A stretch of DNA of 64,000 nucleotides, taken from Bifidobacterium tibiigranuli (GTDB lineage Bacteria; Actinomycetota; Actinomycetes; Actinomycetales; Bifidobacteriaceae). The DNA is taken from positions 1-64,000 of the forward strand of contig NZ_QLZA01000010.1 of NCBI RefSeq assembly GCF_009371885.1. The letters run 5' to 3'. Positions 40,998 to 50,610 of the stretch are shown here, piece after piece (positions within the stretch are counted from its first letter, which is position 1; each line of letters opens with the position of its first letter). Made by a program: the position numbers and the translations under genes. The notes under the pieces were generated by a model. The model had not been told where the DNA came from. It saw only the letters and a program-made list of their open reading frames with translations, and searched no databases.

Positions 40998-42971
40998 ATG
41001 GCATACGACTGGACCGCGAGCGCCCGGCGCTTGCTCAAGGGCGTGGGCGGTGAGCAGAACGTCATTAATATGACCCACTGCGCCACGCGAATACGTCTGC
41101 AGCTCAAGGACGAATCAAAGGTCGACGAGGCAGCGCTCCGCGCCGATCCGAAGGTCATCACCACAGTGAGCGCGGGTGGCCAATACCAGATTGTCGTGGG
41201 CAATGATGTGCCGCTGCTGTACGATGCGATTATCGGCATCTCGAACATCGGCTCCGCCGAGGCTACAGGCAGCGCAGACTCAGCCGATGCCTCCGATGGC
41301 AACGAGCCGGCAGGCAAGCAGCAGAATCTGGCGATGCGGTTCATCGCCATGATTTCCTCGATCTTCCTGCCCATCATCTGGGTGCTGTCGGGCACCGGAC
41401 TGGTCTCGGCCCTGCTCCTGATACTCGTCAAACTGAACGTATTGGGCACCACCAGCCAGACGTACATCATCCTGCACGCCATCGGTGACAGCGTGCTGTA
41501 CTTCCTTCCTGTGTTCCTCGCCGCTACGAGCGCCAAGCGCTTCAAGTCAAACCAGTTCGTCGCTATGGCGATTGCCTGCGCGTTGATATACCCGTCGGTA
41601 ATCACGCTGGCGAGCGCCAAATCCGTGCATTTCATCGGCATTCCCGTGGCGATCGTGAATTACACCTACACGGTGATCCCGATCATCATCACGATCTGGG
41701 CCGCCAGCAAGCTCGAGCATGTCCTCAACAAATATCTGCCGAGCAATCTTCGCAACTTCCTCTCCCCCATGCTCGTCGTGCTCATCACGGTTCCGCTGGT
41801 GCTGCTGACCATCGGACCGCTGTCGAGCTGGTGCGCGGAAGGACTTGCCAACGGGCTCGAATGGCTCTGGGGCAAGGCGCCTATCGTCGGCGGCCTGATC
41901 TTGGGCGCTGCGTGGCAGCCGCTTGTAGTGTTCGGCATCCACTGGGGCGTGTGGCCGGTCATCATCAACGACATCGCGCTTAACGGCTTCAGCCATCTCT
42001 CCGCTCCCCTGCTGCCCGCCGTGTTCGGCATGTGTGGTGCCGTGCTCGGGGTGTTCCTGAAGACCAAGAACAAGCATCTCAAGGAGCTCGCCGGGCCGGC
42101 GACCATCACCGGCGTGTTTGCAGGCATCACTGAACCGGCCATCTACGGCGTGACGTTGCCGTTGCGCCGGCCCTTCATCTACGCAGTTATCGGCGGCGGC
42201 GTCGGCGGTGCGATCGCCGCTGCGGGCGGTGGCGGAACGACCGCATTTGCCCTGCCTGGTGGCCTGACCATACCGGTGTACATCGGCGTGGGCAATTTCT
42301 CCTTGGAGATGATCGGCACTGGAGTCGCGGCTGTAATCGCCTTCATCCTCACACTCACGGTTGGTTTCAAAGACATACCTGAGGATTCGGCGGCTTCGGT
42401 GGCGGCTGAAGCTGGAACTGACGCTGATCACGTCGGCGACGCTCAGGCGGATGCTTCGCTCGCCGCAGCTCCTGCTGTCGCGAGTGCGACCGCAACTGCA
42501 ACTCAGACCGCCACGGAAACCAAGGTCATTGCAGTCGGCGCGCCCGCCACTGGCACAGTGGTTGCCCTGCAGAATATCGCGGATCAGATATTCGCGAGCG
42601 GAGCGCTGGGCCAGGGAGCCGGAGTGAATCCCTCTGACGGCCGCGTAGTCGCACCGGTGAGCGGGACTGTCATCACGGCGATGCCGCACGCCTTCGGCAT
42701 ACAGACCGATGACGGCGTGGAAGTGCTGGTGCATATCGGCATCGATACCGTCAAGCTCAACGGAGAAGGCTTCCAATCCGCCGCTACGCAGGGACAGCGC
42801 GTGGAAGCTGGCGATCTGCTCAGCACTGTTGACTTGGCTCACATCGCCCAGGCCGGCTTCGACACGACGGTCATCACCGTAGTCACGAATTCGCAGCAGT
42901 TCGTCGATGTGGTCCCCACCGACGCCACCACCGTGAACGCCGGGGAGCCGCTGCTCAGCGTCGTCGCCTGA
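40998..42971 (+). CDS. PTS EIIBCA, beta-glucoside type
   Basis: This 657-aa single-chain phosphotransferase transporter imports and phosphorylates a sugar. The EIIB domain is first (phosphocysteine Cys28 in NMTHCATRIRLQLKD). Next is the EIIC membrane domain (about 110-460, with ITEPAIYGVTLPLRRPF and GAAWQPLVVFGIHWGVWPVI), an Ala/Thr-rich linker, and EIIA at the C-terminus (phosphohistidine in VEVLVHIGIDTVKLNGEGF). Domain order and motifs fit the beta-glucoside family (BglP-like). AAGGAGGAT sits 8 nt before ATG 40998. No phospho-beta-glucosidase or antiterminator gene is adjacent, so partners must be elsewhere. Confidence 0.92.
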   Translation: MAYDWTASARRLLKGVGGEQNVINMTHCATRIRLQLKDESKVDEAALRADPKVITTVSAGGQYQIVVGNDVPLLYDAIIGISNIGSAEATGSADSADASDGNEPAGKQQNLAMRFIAMISSIFLPIIWVLSGTGLVSALLLILVKLNVLGTTSQTYIILHAIGDSVLYFLPVFLAATSAKRFKSNQFVAMAIACALIYPSVITLASAKSVHFIGIPVAIVNYTYTVIPIIITIWAASKLEHVLNKYLPSNLRNFLSPMLVVLITVPLVLLTIGPLSSWCAEGLANGLEWLWGKAPIVGGLILGAAWQPLVVFGIHWGVWPVIINDIALNGFSHLSAPLLPAVFGMCGAVLGVFLKTKNKHLKELAGPATITGVFAGITEPAIYGVTLPLRRPFIYAVIGGGVGGAIAAAGGGGTTAFALPGGLTIPVYIGVGNFSLEMIGTGVAAVIAFILTLTVGFKDIPEDSAASVAAEAGTDADHVGDAQADASLAAAPAVASATATATQTATETKVIAVGAPATGTVVALQNIADQIFASGALGQGAGVNPSDGRVVAPVSGTVITAMPHAFGIQTDDGVEVLVHIGIDTVKLNGEGFQSAATQGQRVEAGDLLSTVDLAHIAQAGFDTTVITVVTNSQQFVDVVPTDATTVNAGEPLLSVVA

Positions 42972-43015
42972 CGATTCACCCGATAGCTCATTCGGAACTC
43001 GTTGCCATTAACGCG

Positions 43016-43053
43016 TTGCCCCGCAACCTCGCCCATCCGAGATTGCGGGGCAA
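43016..43053 (+). terminator. PTS gene terminator
   Basis: TTGCCCCGCAA at 43016-43026 pairs perfectly with 43043-43053, 45 bp after the PTS stop. The loop is 16 nt. Confidence 0.7.
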
Positions 43054-43249
43054 TGTCGTACACAGGCTCTGAGCGCAATCACGGTCTCTGCGCTCTGCCC
43101 GCGCAGTCCTCAACGAAACATCGCGCAGCCGCTACTATGGATGCAGAGCAGATTTCATTATGTGCAAATCTAGACGGCTTCGCCTCGCAGACTCGGTTTG
43201 CCAGCTAATCCAGTCGATTCCGATTGCAGCACGTCCTCGCGGCATCTAT

Positions 43250-43292
43250 GTGAGATATATCCAACATTTCACTTTTGTTGGGTATATCTCAC
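43250..43292. repeat. AT-rich palindrome over the response-regulator remnant stop
   Basis: GTGAGATATATCCAAC at 43250-43265 pairs with 43277-43292 with one mismatch in 16 bp. It overlaps the stop codon of the regulator remnant and may be its former terminator. Confidence 0.55.
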
Positions 43293-43425
43293 AGCCACTT
43301 GTTTCGGCGGGTTATGCTGATGGCCTCCAAGCGGTTTCGGGCGACGAGCTTGCTGAAAACCGCTGAAAGGTAGTTGCGCACAGTGCCTTCCGACAGGAAA
43401 GTCTGCGCGGCGATGTCCTTGGCTG
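43289..43425 (-). pseudogene. C-terminal HTH remnant of a NarL-type response regulator
   Basis: Read on the minus strand, the sequence gives AAKDIAAQTFLSEGTVRNYL, then SAVFSKLVARNRLEAI and SITRRNKWL before a TGA at 43289-43291. This is the second half of a LuxR/NarL helix-turn-helix as found in DesR-like regulators. The receiver domain and first HTH helix are missing; the frame breaks at about 43425, precisely where an 18-bp inverted repeat begins. It is most likely the relic of a deleted two-component gene. Confidence 0.7.
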
Positions 43426-43495
43426 CACAAGTCGGGCGATAGCATTTTCGGTCCGCTATTTTCCGCGGCCGAACAACGCTATCGCCCGACTTGTG
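43426..43495. repeat. 18-bp perfect inverted repeat
   Basis: CACAAGTCGGGCGATAGC at 43426-43443 is fully complementary to 43478-43495, with 34 bp between. It abuts the truncated regulator remnant and lies 56 bp after the pepN stop, so it may be the pepN terminator or the scar of a mobile element. Confidence 0.65.
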
Positions 43496-43550
43496 TGCAT
43501 TACCCCGCGCATGTCATGACATACGCCCGGGGGTGGGTCTATGTCCTGCT

Positions 43551-46196
43551 CTACAGCGACTCGTTGTACTTGCGGACGTTGAGGGTGCGCTGGGAGGCTT
43601 CGACGTTGGCGCTGATCATGTGGCGCAGGGCGCGGTCGGCGTCGGCGTGGGTTTCGAGCCAGCGGGTGCCGCCGGACACCAGCTTGGCCGGGTCGGCGTA
43701 GAAGGGGTACAGACCGCCGATGAGATTCTCGGCCATGTGGAAGGTCTTGTGCTTCCATATCCAGTCCACAGTCTGGAAGTAGCGGTCGATATACGGCTCG
43801 GCAAGCTCGGCGTTCGCCTGCGCGAAGCCGCGGATAACCTCTTCGAGCTGGCTGTTGGTCAGCGTGTCGTTATCCAGCGCCTGATCCCAAGCCCAGTTCT
43901 TGGCTTCGGGCGTGGAATGCGCGGCGCGGGCACCGTAAGCGAATTCACGGTTCTCGGTGGTGTCGCGCTTGGCGAGTTCAGCGTCGATTCCGGCCTCGTC
44001 GATCAGGTTGGCGACGGCCAGCGCGTGGATGACGGCCCAGCGCAGATTGTTGTCGATTTCCAGCCCATCGAGCGTGACGGAACCATCAAGCAGACCTTGT
44101 ACGTTCGTGGCGAACTCGACGTCGCCCTCCGTGCCATAGCCCAAGTAGGCACTGACCAGCTGGAACTGCTCGTCGGAGCCGGGCTGCGCGTCATGGGCCA
44201 GTTGCCAGAGCCGTGCGGCCGCATGCTGGGCGGCCTCGTCGGCGCGAGCGGCGGCAACATAGTGCATCACCGTGGTGCGCAGGGTCGCCAGCGCATAGCG
44301 GAAGGTGGTCGACTCGTGCTCGGTTGCAAGCATTTTCAGACTCAAATCGGCGAAACGCTCAGCCGGGAACTCGGCGTCGCGCGTCATATCCCACAGCGAC
44401 AGCCAAATCGTGGCGCGGGCAAGCGCATCGTCGAAGCGATACAGGTTCTCGGCGGCGAATTCGAGCGAATCCGCGTCGAAGCGCAGCTTGGTATAGGTCA
44501 GATCGTCATCGTTCACCAGAATGAACGCCGGGCGCTTGCGGCCTACGACCTGCGGTATCTCGGTGCTTTCGCCGTCGACGTCGAGTTCGAAGCGGTCGGT
44601 ACGTACGATGGTGCCGCCGTCGTCAGTACCGCCGTCAGCACTGTCGCCTGCATTATCAGCATTATCAACGTCGTAGAAGCCAATCGCCAAGCGATGCGCG
44701 CGTAGCACCGGATGCTCGTCCGGCGCGGATTGCCTGAGCGTCATGGCGGTAATCGTGCCATCCGCGGCCGTCTCCACTTCGGCGGCAATCGTATTGATGC
44801 CCGCCTGTTCCAGCCATTGCGCACTCCACGCCTTGAGGTCGCGGCCGGAGGCGGCTTCCAGTTCGGTGAGCAGGTCGGCCAGCGTCGCGTTGCCATACTG
44901 GTGCTTGGTCAGGTAGCTGTTGATGCCCGTGAAGAACTGCTCGCGGCCGACGTACGCCACCAGCTGCTTCAACACGGATGCGCCCTTGGCATAGGTGATG
45001 CCGTCGAAGTTCACCTCGGTATCATGCAGATCGTTGATCGGTGCAACGATCGGGTGCGTGGTCGAAAGCTGATCTTGGTTCAGCGCCCAGCTCTTCTCGC
45101 CGGAGGTGAAGGTAGCCCAGGAATCGTGCCATTCGGTGGCTTCAGCAGTGGCCAGCGTCGACATGAATTCGGCGAAGGACTCGTTGAGCCACAGGTCATT
45201 CCACCACTTCATGGTCACCAGATCGCCGAACCACATGTGGGCCAGCTCGTGCAGCACGGTCACCACGCGGCGCTCGACCAGCGCGTCGGACACCTTGGAT
45301 TCGAAGAGGTAGGAGTCGCGGATCGTGACCATGCCGATGTTCTCCATCGCGCCCGCATTGTATTCCGGCACGTAGATCTGGTCGAACTTCGCATACGGAT
45401 ACGGCACGCCCCAGGTCTTGGCGTAGAAGGCGAAGCCCTTCTTCGTGATGTCGAAGAGGTAATCTGTATCCTTGCCGAGCGCGTCCTTAAGCGCCTGACG
45501 GCAATACATCGCCATCGGCACGGTGCGGCCGTCCTCGTTGGCGTATTCGGTATGCCACTGCGCATACGGCCCGGCGCAGATCGCGGTGAGATAGGAGCTC
45601 ATTATCGGCGTCGGCTCGAACACCCAGCGTTTGATGCCTTCGATCGCGTGGTCACCCAGCGTGCCTTCGGCGGTTGCACCTTGAGTCGCTTCACACGAGG
45701 CAACGGGCATATTCGAGGTGACGATCCAGCTTTCCGGTGCCAGCATGGTGAAATAGAATACGGCTTTGATGTCAGGCTGATCGAAGACCGCGTAGACGCG
45801 CCGCGCGTCCGGCACTTCGAACTGGGAGTAAAGATACACGTTACCGTCGGAGGGGTCGACGCTGCGGTGCAGACCCTCGCCAGTGTTCGAATACCGGCAC
45901 AGCGCCTCAACAATGACCTCGTTATGCTCGTGCAGATTTTTGAGCGCTATGCGGTTGTCCTCATATGCTGCCGCCGGGCCGATCGGCTCGCCGTTGAAGG
46001 TGATTGCAGTGATGCGATCGGCGATGATGTCAAGGAAGGTCTCGACTCCCGGCGTCGCGTCGAAGCGCAGCGTGGTGCGCGAGCCGAAGGTCTTCGGGCC
46101 TTTCGTCAGATCGAGTTCGACGGCGTAGTGAATCGGGGACGAGACGATGCCCGCCCGTTCCTCGGCTTCGACGCGGGTGAGGTTTGCTCCTGGCAT
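43551..46196 (-). CDS. pepN: Aminopeptidase N
   Basis: This 881-aa M1 zinc metallopeptidase removes N-terminal residues from peptides in the cytoplasm. The substrate-recognition motif GAMEN (in PEYNAGAMENIGM) and the zinc motif HELAHMWFGDLVT with downstream Glu in LNESFAEF are intact. The C-terminal helical ERAP1-like domain is present (about 530-881). An insertion with repeated Asn/Ala/Asp (NADNAGDSADGGTDDGG) occurs near residue 515. ATG 46196 (MPGANLTR) has AAGGAG 7 nt upstream, so the longer frame is not used. Single gene. Confidence 0.95.
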   Translation of the reverse strand: MPGANLTRVEAEERAGIVSSPIHYAVELDLTKGPKTFGSRTTLRFDATPGVETFLDIIADRITAITFNGEPIGPAAAYEDNRIALKNLHEHNEVIVEALCRYSNTGEGLHRSVDPSDGNVYLYSQFEVPDARRVYAVFDQPDIKAVFYFTMLAPESWIVTSNMPVASCEATQGATAEGTLGDHAIEGIKRWVFEPTPIMSSYLTAICAGPYAQWHTEYANEDGRTVPMAMYCRQALKDALGKDTDYLFDITKKGFAFYAKTWGVPYPYAKFDQIYVPEYNAGAMENIGMVTIRDSYLFESKVSDALVERRVVTVLHELAHMWFGDLVTMKWWNDLWLNESFAEFMSTLATAEATEWHDSWATFTSGEKSWALNQDQLSTTHPIVAPINDLHDTEVNFDGITYAKGASVLKQLVAYVGREQFFTGINSYLTKHQYGNATLADLLTELEAASGRDLKAWSAQWLEQAGINTIAAEVETAADGTITAMTLRQSAPDEHPVLRAHRLAIGFYDVDNADNAGDSADGGTDDGGTIVRTDRFELDVDGESTEIPQVVGRKRPAFILVNDDDLTYTKLRFDADSLEFAAENLYRFDDALARATIWLSLWDMTRDAEFPAERFADLSLKMLATEHESTTFRYALATLRTTVMHYVAAARADEAAQHAAARLWQLAHDAQPGSDEQFQLVSAYLGYGTEGDVEFATNVQGLLDGSVTLDGLEIDNNLRWAVIHALAVANLIDEAGIDAELAKRDTTENREFAYGARAAHSTPEAKNWAWDQALDNDTLTNSQLEEVIRGFAQANAELAEPYIDRYFQTVDWIWKHKTFHMAENLIGGLYPFYADPAKLVSGGTRWLETHADADRALRHMISANVEASQRTLNVRKYNESL

Positions 46197-46480
46197 GGTT
46201 CTCCTTGTGTGATATGTGGCCTTGCGGCTGCGTGACCTTGTGACAGTGCAGCCGCTGGTCACGGTTGTTGCCGCTGCCGGGCGTTGCTGCACGGCTTTCG
46301 GCTCCAAGCGCCAACTACGCGAATGCGGCGCAATGCAGTTCATCCGCATTGCGCCGCATTCGCTGCAACGCCTTGGCCGGCTATCAGTCTGTTCTGGTGC
46401 AGTCCGGCCGTCGCTGCTTTTCGATTATGCTCAGCGCCTTTATTCTAAAACACTCTAAAACGCTGTGGTTTCCAAACGCC

Positions 46481-48544
46481 TCAGCGCCGGCCCGAAGTGT
46501 CGACGTCCTGCGCGATGTCGGCGACGACCGGCACCACCATGGGCTTGCGGTGCAGCTGGCGAGCCACCCAGCTGCCGATCGTGCGGCGCATGATCTGCTG
46601 CAGCTTGTAGGTGTCCTTGGTGCCCTGCATCATCGCATCCTCGAGCTGCTGGATGATCTGGCGGCGCACCTGCTCGAAATCGCTTTCGTCCTCAGCCATG
46701 GCATTCAAGTAGATCTTCGGCCCGGACACGACGTCCGAACGGTCGGTATCGACCACGGCGAAGCAGGAGACGAAGCCTTCGGAGCCGAGAATCCGGCGCT
46801 TCTCAAGCTCGTCATCGGTCAGCTCGCCGACCGAATCGCCGTCGACGTATACGTAGCCGCACGGCACGGAGCCGACGACCGCAGCCTGGCCGTGGTACAG
46901 GTCAACCACATCGCCATCCTCGGCCAGCACGACGTTGTTCGGGTTCACGCCGGTCTTGACGGCAATCAGGCCGTTGGCGACCAAGTGGCGGTTCTCGCCG
47001 TGAATCGGCATCGCGCACTTGGGCTTGATGATGTTGTACAGGTACAGCAGCTCGCCCTCGTCGGCATGTCCGGAGACGTGAATCGCGGCGCTGTCCTTGT
47101 TCACGACGCGCGCGCCCTTCTGCACGAGCTTGTTGATGACCTTGTAGACGCCGTGCTCGTTGCCCGGGATGAGCGAGCTGGCCAGCACGACCGTGTCGAA
47201 CTCATTGACGGTGATGTCGCGGTGCGTGCCCTCGGCGATGCGGCCGAGCGCGGCCATCGGCTCGCCCTGCGAACCGGTGCACATGTAGACGATCTTGTTG
47301 TCCTGCACGTCATGCGCCTTCTTCAGGTCGATGACCGTGCCTTCGGGGATGTGCAGATAGCCCAAGTCGGAGGCGATGGCCATGTTGCGCACCATCGAAC
47401 GGCCGACGAAGACGACCTTGCGGCCGATCTTGTGCGCGGCGTCCACGACCTGCTGCACGCGATGGACGTGGCTGGAGAAGCTCGCCACGATGATCTTGCG
47501 CGTGGCTTCGGAGAAGACCCGTTCAAGCTCCGGCCCAATTGAGGTTTCGGGCTTGACGAAGCCGGGGACCTCGGCGTTGGTCGAGTCCATCATGAGCAGG
47601 TCGACGCCCTGCTCGCCAAGCTTGCCGAACTCCACCAGATCGGTGATACGGTGGTCGAGCGGCAGCTGATCGAGCTTCAGGTCGCCAGTGTCGATAAGCG
47701 TGCCGGCAGGCGTGCGCACATGCACGGCCAGCGCGTCGGGAATCGAATGGGTGACGGCGATGAATTCGAGGTTGAAGGGGCCGACCTTGAGCTTGTCGCG
47801 GCCATCGACCTCAACCATGGTCGGGTTCTGATGATGCTCCTCGCACTTCGCCTTGACGAAGGCGAGCGTGAGCTTGGAACCAATCAGCGGGATGTCCGGG
47901 CGCAGCCTGAGCAGATACGGCACACCACCGATATGATCCTCGTGCCCGTGGGTGAGCACCAGGCCATCGATCTGGTCGAGCTTGTCCTTGATGTAGTCGA
48001 AATCGGGCAGAATCAGGTCGACGCCGGGCTGTTCCTCTTCCGGGAAGAGCACGCCGCAGTCGACGAGCAGGATGTGGCCGTTGTACTCGATCACATTCAT
48101 GTTGCGGCCGATTTCGCCGAGGCCGCCGAGCGGCGTGATGCGCATGGAGCCCTTGCGGTACTTCGGCGGGGCGATCAGATGCTCGTCCTGCTGGGGCGAT
48201 AGAGATGAGCCGTTGGAGCGCCCCCCGTTGCGGCGCTGGCCGCCACGGCCCGAGTTCGAACGGCCGGAATTGGAACGGTTCGAGTTGGAGCGCCCGGAAT
48301 TCGAGCGCCTGCCTCCGGAGCGTGAATTGTGCGAGCGCTCGGACCGGCCGCGTGTCTCCTCAGGCTCCGAAGCCTGTGCTTCGGCGTCGCGCTGACCGTC
48401 CGCGTATTCGCGCTCCTGCGTCGGTTCTGACGTGGGCTCCACAGCGGATTCCGCTGTGGAATCTACGGCGGATTCACTGCCCCGTCTGGCAGCCTTGCTG
48501 CCGCGCCGGTGTGTGGTTGTTGCTGTTTGTTCTTCTGTGTCCAT
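46481..48544 (-). CDS. rnj: Ribonuclease J
   Basis: RNase J is a metallo-beta-lactamase/beta-CASP nuclease with endo- and 5'-3' exonuclease activity in RNA decay and maturation. The 687-aa protein has metal motif LTHGHEDHIGG (about residues 196-206), DTGDLKLD, and the beta-CASP region with SSHVHRVQQV and VSGHADEGEL. About 130 N-terminal residues form a disordered extension, ending with basic SNSGR/SNSNR repeats that probably bind RNA. It follows dapA by 143 bp on the same strand, a common actinobacterial pair. Confidence 0.95.
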   Translation of the reverse strand: MDTEEQTATTTHRRGSKAARRGSESAVDSTAESAVEPTSEPTQEREYADGQRDAEAQASEPEETRGRSERSHNSRSGGRRSNSGRSNSNRSNSGRSNSGRGGQRRNGGRSNGSSLSPQQDEHLIAPPKYRKGSMRITPLGGLGEIGRNMNVIEYNGHILLVDCGVLFPEEEQPGVDLILPDFDYIKDKLDQIDGLVLTHGHEDHIGGVPYLLRLRPDIPLIGSKLTLAFVKAKCEEHHQNPTMVEVDGRDKLKVGPFNLEFIAVTHSIPDALAVHVRTPAGTLIDTGDLKLDQLPLDHRITDLVEFGKLGEQGVDLLMMDSTNAEVPGFVKPETSIGPELERVFSEATRKIIVASFSSHVHRVQQVVDAAHKIGRKVVFVGRSMVRNMAIASDLGYLHIPEGTVIDLKKAHDVQDNKIVYMCTGSQGEPMAALGRIAEGTHRDITVNEFDTVVLASSLIPGNEHGVYKVINKLVQKGARVVNKDSAAIHVSGHADEGELLYLYNIIKPKCAMPIHGENRHLVANGLIAVKTGVNPNNVVLAEDGDVVDLYHGQAAVVGSVPCGYVYVDGDSVGELTDDELEKRRILGSEGFVSCFAVVDTDRSDVVSGPKIYLNAMAEDESDFEQVRRQIIQQLEDAMMQGTKDTYKLQQIMRRTIGSWVARQLHRKPMVVPVVADIAQDVDTSGRR

Positions 48545-48687
48545 ATCCTAGTGAATTTCTGTTCTTTTAGTGTCCGCGCCTATGCGTGGACGAGGATTGA
48601 TGCGCCGGTCGGCGCGAACCTTGCAAGCCCGTGCCTGTCAACCGGTTTGAGTGCCTCGGCATTGCCAAGCGCCCTCGATGAGCAGCG

Positions 48688-49593
48688 TTACAGGAGCCCG
48701 GAAGCACGCATGCCGTTTTCGGCGCGCGTGAATTCGTCAGGGCCTGGTCCGACATTCGGCAAGCGCATGGTCGTCTCTTCGAGCACGCCGCGCACCTTGA
48801 GCGAAGCCTTGGCCATAACCGCCTGGAAGCCGTTGCCGTTCAGGGCCTCGACAAGCGGGGCGAGACGCACCGCGAGCTTCTGCGCGGTATGGATGTCGCC
48901 ACGGTCGAAGGCCGTTGCCAAGTCGCGCATCGGGCCAGCGGCCGCATGCGCGATAACCGAGATGATGCCGACCGCGCCGACCGACAGGAACGGCAGGAAC
49001 AGCCCGTCATCGCCCGAATACCACGTCAGCCCGGTCTCGATGCGCTTGCGCACCGCGCCGGCGATATCGCCCGTGGCGTCCTTGACGGCCTTGATGTGAT
49101 CCAGCTCGGCCAAACGCCGGTAGGTTTCCAGCTGGATGTGCACGCCGGTGCGGCCCGGCACATCGTAGATGATGATGGGCTTGTCGGCCGAAGCGTTCAC
49201 CGCCTGATAATGGCGGAAAATACCCTCCTGCGAAGGCCGCGAATAGTACGGCGCGACGACGAGCACCGCGTCGGCGCCAGCCTCCTGCGTCTGCTCGGCC
49301 ATGCGCACGGTGTGAATCGTGTCGTTCGAACCAGCCCCGGAGATCACCGGAACATCCACGACGTCCTTGACGGCCTTGACCAGATCGACCTTCTCATCCA
49401 TATGCGTCACCGGCGATTCGCCCGTGGTCCCGTTGACGACCAGGCCGTCGGCACCGTCGCTTACCAGTTGCCTGGCAAGGCGTTGCGCCGCATCGAAATC
49501 GATGGAGCCGTCGGCTGTCATAGGGGTAACCATTGCGGGAAGAATGCGCCCAAATGGCGCCGGGTCAAGAAGATGCATGGAACCGTCACTCAT
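48688..49593 (-). CDS. dapA: 4-hydroxy-tetrahydrodipicolinate synthase
   Basis: DapA condenses pyruvate and aspartate semialdehyde in lysine/diaminopimelate synthesis. The 301-aa protein has VNGTTGESPVT (pyruvate site), Tyr in IIIYDVPGRTG and the Schiff-base lysine in AVKDATGD. I prefer ATG 49593 (MSDGSMHLL); MHLL at 49578 is possible. It is downstream of gnd by 52 bp and upstream of rnj. The partner dapB is about 4 kb away, separated by the gluconate genes. Confidence 0.94.
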   Translation of the reverse strand: MSDGSMHLLDPAPFGRILPAMVTPMTADGSIDFDAAQRLARQLVSDGADGLVVNGTTGESPVTHMDEKVDLVKAVKDVVDVPVISGAGSNDTIHTVRMAEQTQEAGADAVLVVAPYYSRPSQEGIFRHYQAVNASADKPIIIYDVPGRTGVHIQLETYRRLAELDHIKAVKDATGDIAGAVRKRIETGLTWYSGDDGLFLPFLSVGAVGIISVIAHAAAGPMRDLATAFDRGDIHTAQKLAVRLAPLVEALNGNGFQAVMAKASLKVRGVLEETTMRLPNVGPGPDEFTRAENGMRASGLL

Positions 49594-49645
49594 AATGCCC
49601 ACGGTACTTCGCGGGCGGGACGCAATACAACAGCTGGGCGAACCG

Positions 49646-50524
49646 CTAGGCCTTGTCGACCGCGTGGCCACCAAACTGGTTGCGCAGAGCCGCCACCACT
49701 TTCATGGTCATCGGATCGTCAAGCTGCGAGTTCTGGCGGGCGAACAGCGATGCGGCGGTCACGGGCAGCGGCACGCCGAGGTTCAGACCGTCCTCGATCA
49801 TCCACTTGGCCTCGCCGGTCTCCTGCGCACGCCCTGCGATATGCTCCAGATCCTTGTCGTCGTCCAGCGCACGCACCAGCAGGTCGAGCAACCAGGAGCG
49901 TACGACCGAGCCTTCGCGCCAGGAATCGCATACGTCGCGCGGATTGTCGACCAGCTCGCTGGCCTCCATCATCGCGTAGCCCTCGCCCAGGGCCTGCATC
50001 ATGCCGTATTCGATGCCGTTGTGAATCATCTTGACGTAGTGCCCCGCGCCGACCGGCCCAGCGTGCACCAGACCGCTGTCGCCTTGCGGTTTCAGGGTTT
50101 CCAGCACCGGCTTGATGCGTTCGTAGTCCTCGGCAGCGCCACCTGCCATCAGCGCATAGCCTTCGGTGCGTCCCCAGACGCCGCCCGAAGTGCCGACATC
50201 CATGAAATGAATGCCATGCTGCTCCAATTCCTTGGCGTGGCGCTGATCCTCGCGGTATCGGGTGTTGCCGCCGTCGATCACGAGGTCGCCGGGTTCGAGC
50301 AACTGCGCGAGCTGGTCGACGGTGCTGTCGGTGGGCTTGCCGGCGGGCACCATGATCCAGATGGCGCGCGGCGCGTCGAGCGCGGCGACCAATGCTTCCA
50401 GCGAGTCCACGTCGCGGCCCGACTCCGGGGACATGTCGAAGCCGACGACGTCATGGCCGCCGTTTTTCAGTCTGGCGACCATGTTGCCGCCCATGCGGCC
50501 CAGTCCTATCATGCCGATTTTCAT
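49646..50524 (-). CDS. gnd: 6-phosphogluconate dehydrogenase, short (YqeC/GntZ-like) type
   Basis: This 292-aa enzyme oxidises and decarboxylates 6-phosphogluconate to ribulose-5-phosphate. It has the Rossmann start MKIGMIGLGRMGGNMV, the substrate site in DVGTSGGVWGRTEGYALM and the catalytic Lys in GAGHYVKMIHNGIEYG. The length is that of the NAD-preferring short class (about 300 aa), unlike the 470-aa class. GGAAAGGAA precedes ATG 50524. It lies 86 bp after gntK and acts directly on its product. Confidence 0.94.
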   Translation of the reverse strand: MKIGMIGLGRMGGNMVARLKNGGHDVVGFDMSPESGRDVDSLEALVAALDAPRAIWIMVPAGKPTDSTVDQLAQLLEPGDLVIDGGNTRYREDQRHAKELEQHGIHFMDVGTSGGVWGRTEGYALMAGGAAEDYERIKPVLETLKPQGDSGLVHAGPVGAGHYVKMIHNGIEYGMMQALGEGYAMMEASELVDNPRDVCDSWREGSVVRSWLLDLLVRALDDDKDLEHIAGRAQETGEAKWMIEDGLNLGVPLPVTAASLFARQNSQLDDPMTMKVVAALRNQFGGHAVDKA

Positions 50525-50610
50525 GAGATTCCTTTCCTTAAGGTTTCCTATGGAGATATTGGTGTTCGCTGCGCTGTGTTGCGCGCAGCCTAGATTGTGG
50601 GTTGCTGTAA

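Larger units (their letters stand above)
42972..43550. other. Gap after the PTS gene, with decayed sequence
   Basis: This 579-bp stretch contains the PTS terminator, a palindrome at 43250-43292, a remnant of a response regulator on the minus strand, and an 18-bp inverted repeat at 43426-43495. No intact gene is visible. Confidence 0.6.

Noticed and set aside
41547-42842. 431-codon minus-strand frame
   Set aside because: Antisense to the PTS gene, with no family features.
43160-43366. 68-codon plus-strand frame
   Set aside because: No ribosome site; it crosses a palindrome and is antisense to the response-regulator remnant.
44712-46235. 507-codon plus-strand frame
   Set aside because: Antisense to pepN, whose metal site and GAMEN motif are unambiguous; composition is Arg/His/Val-rich shadow type.
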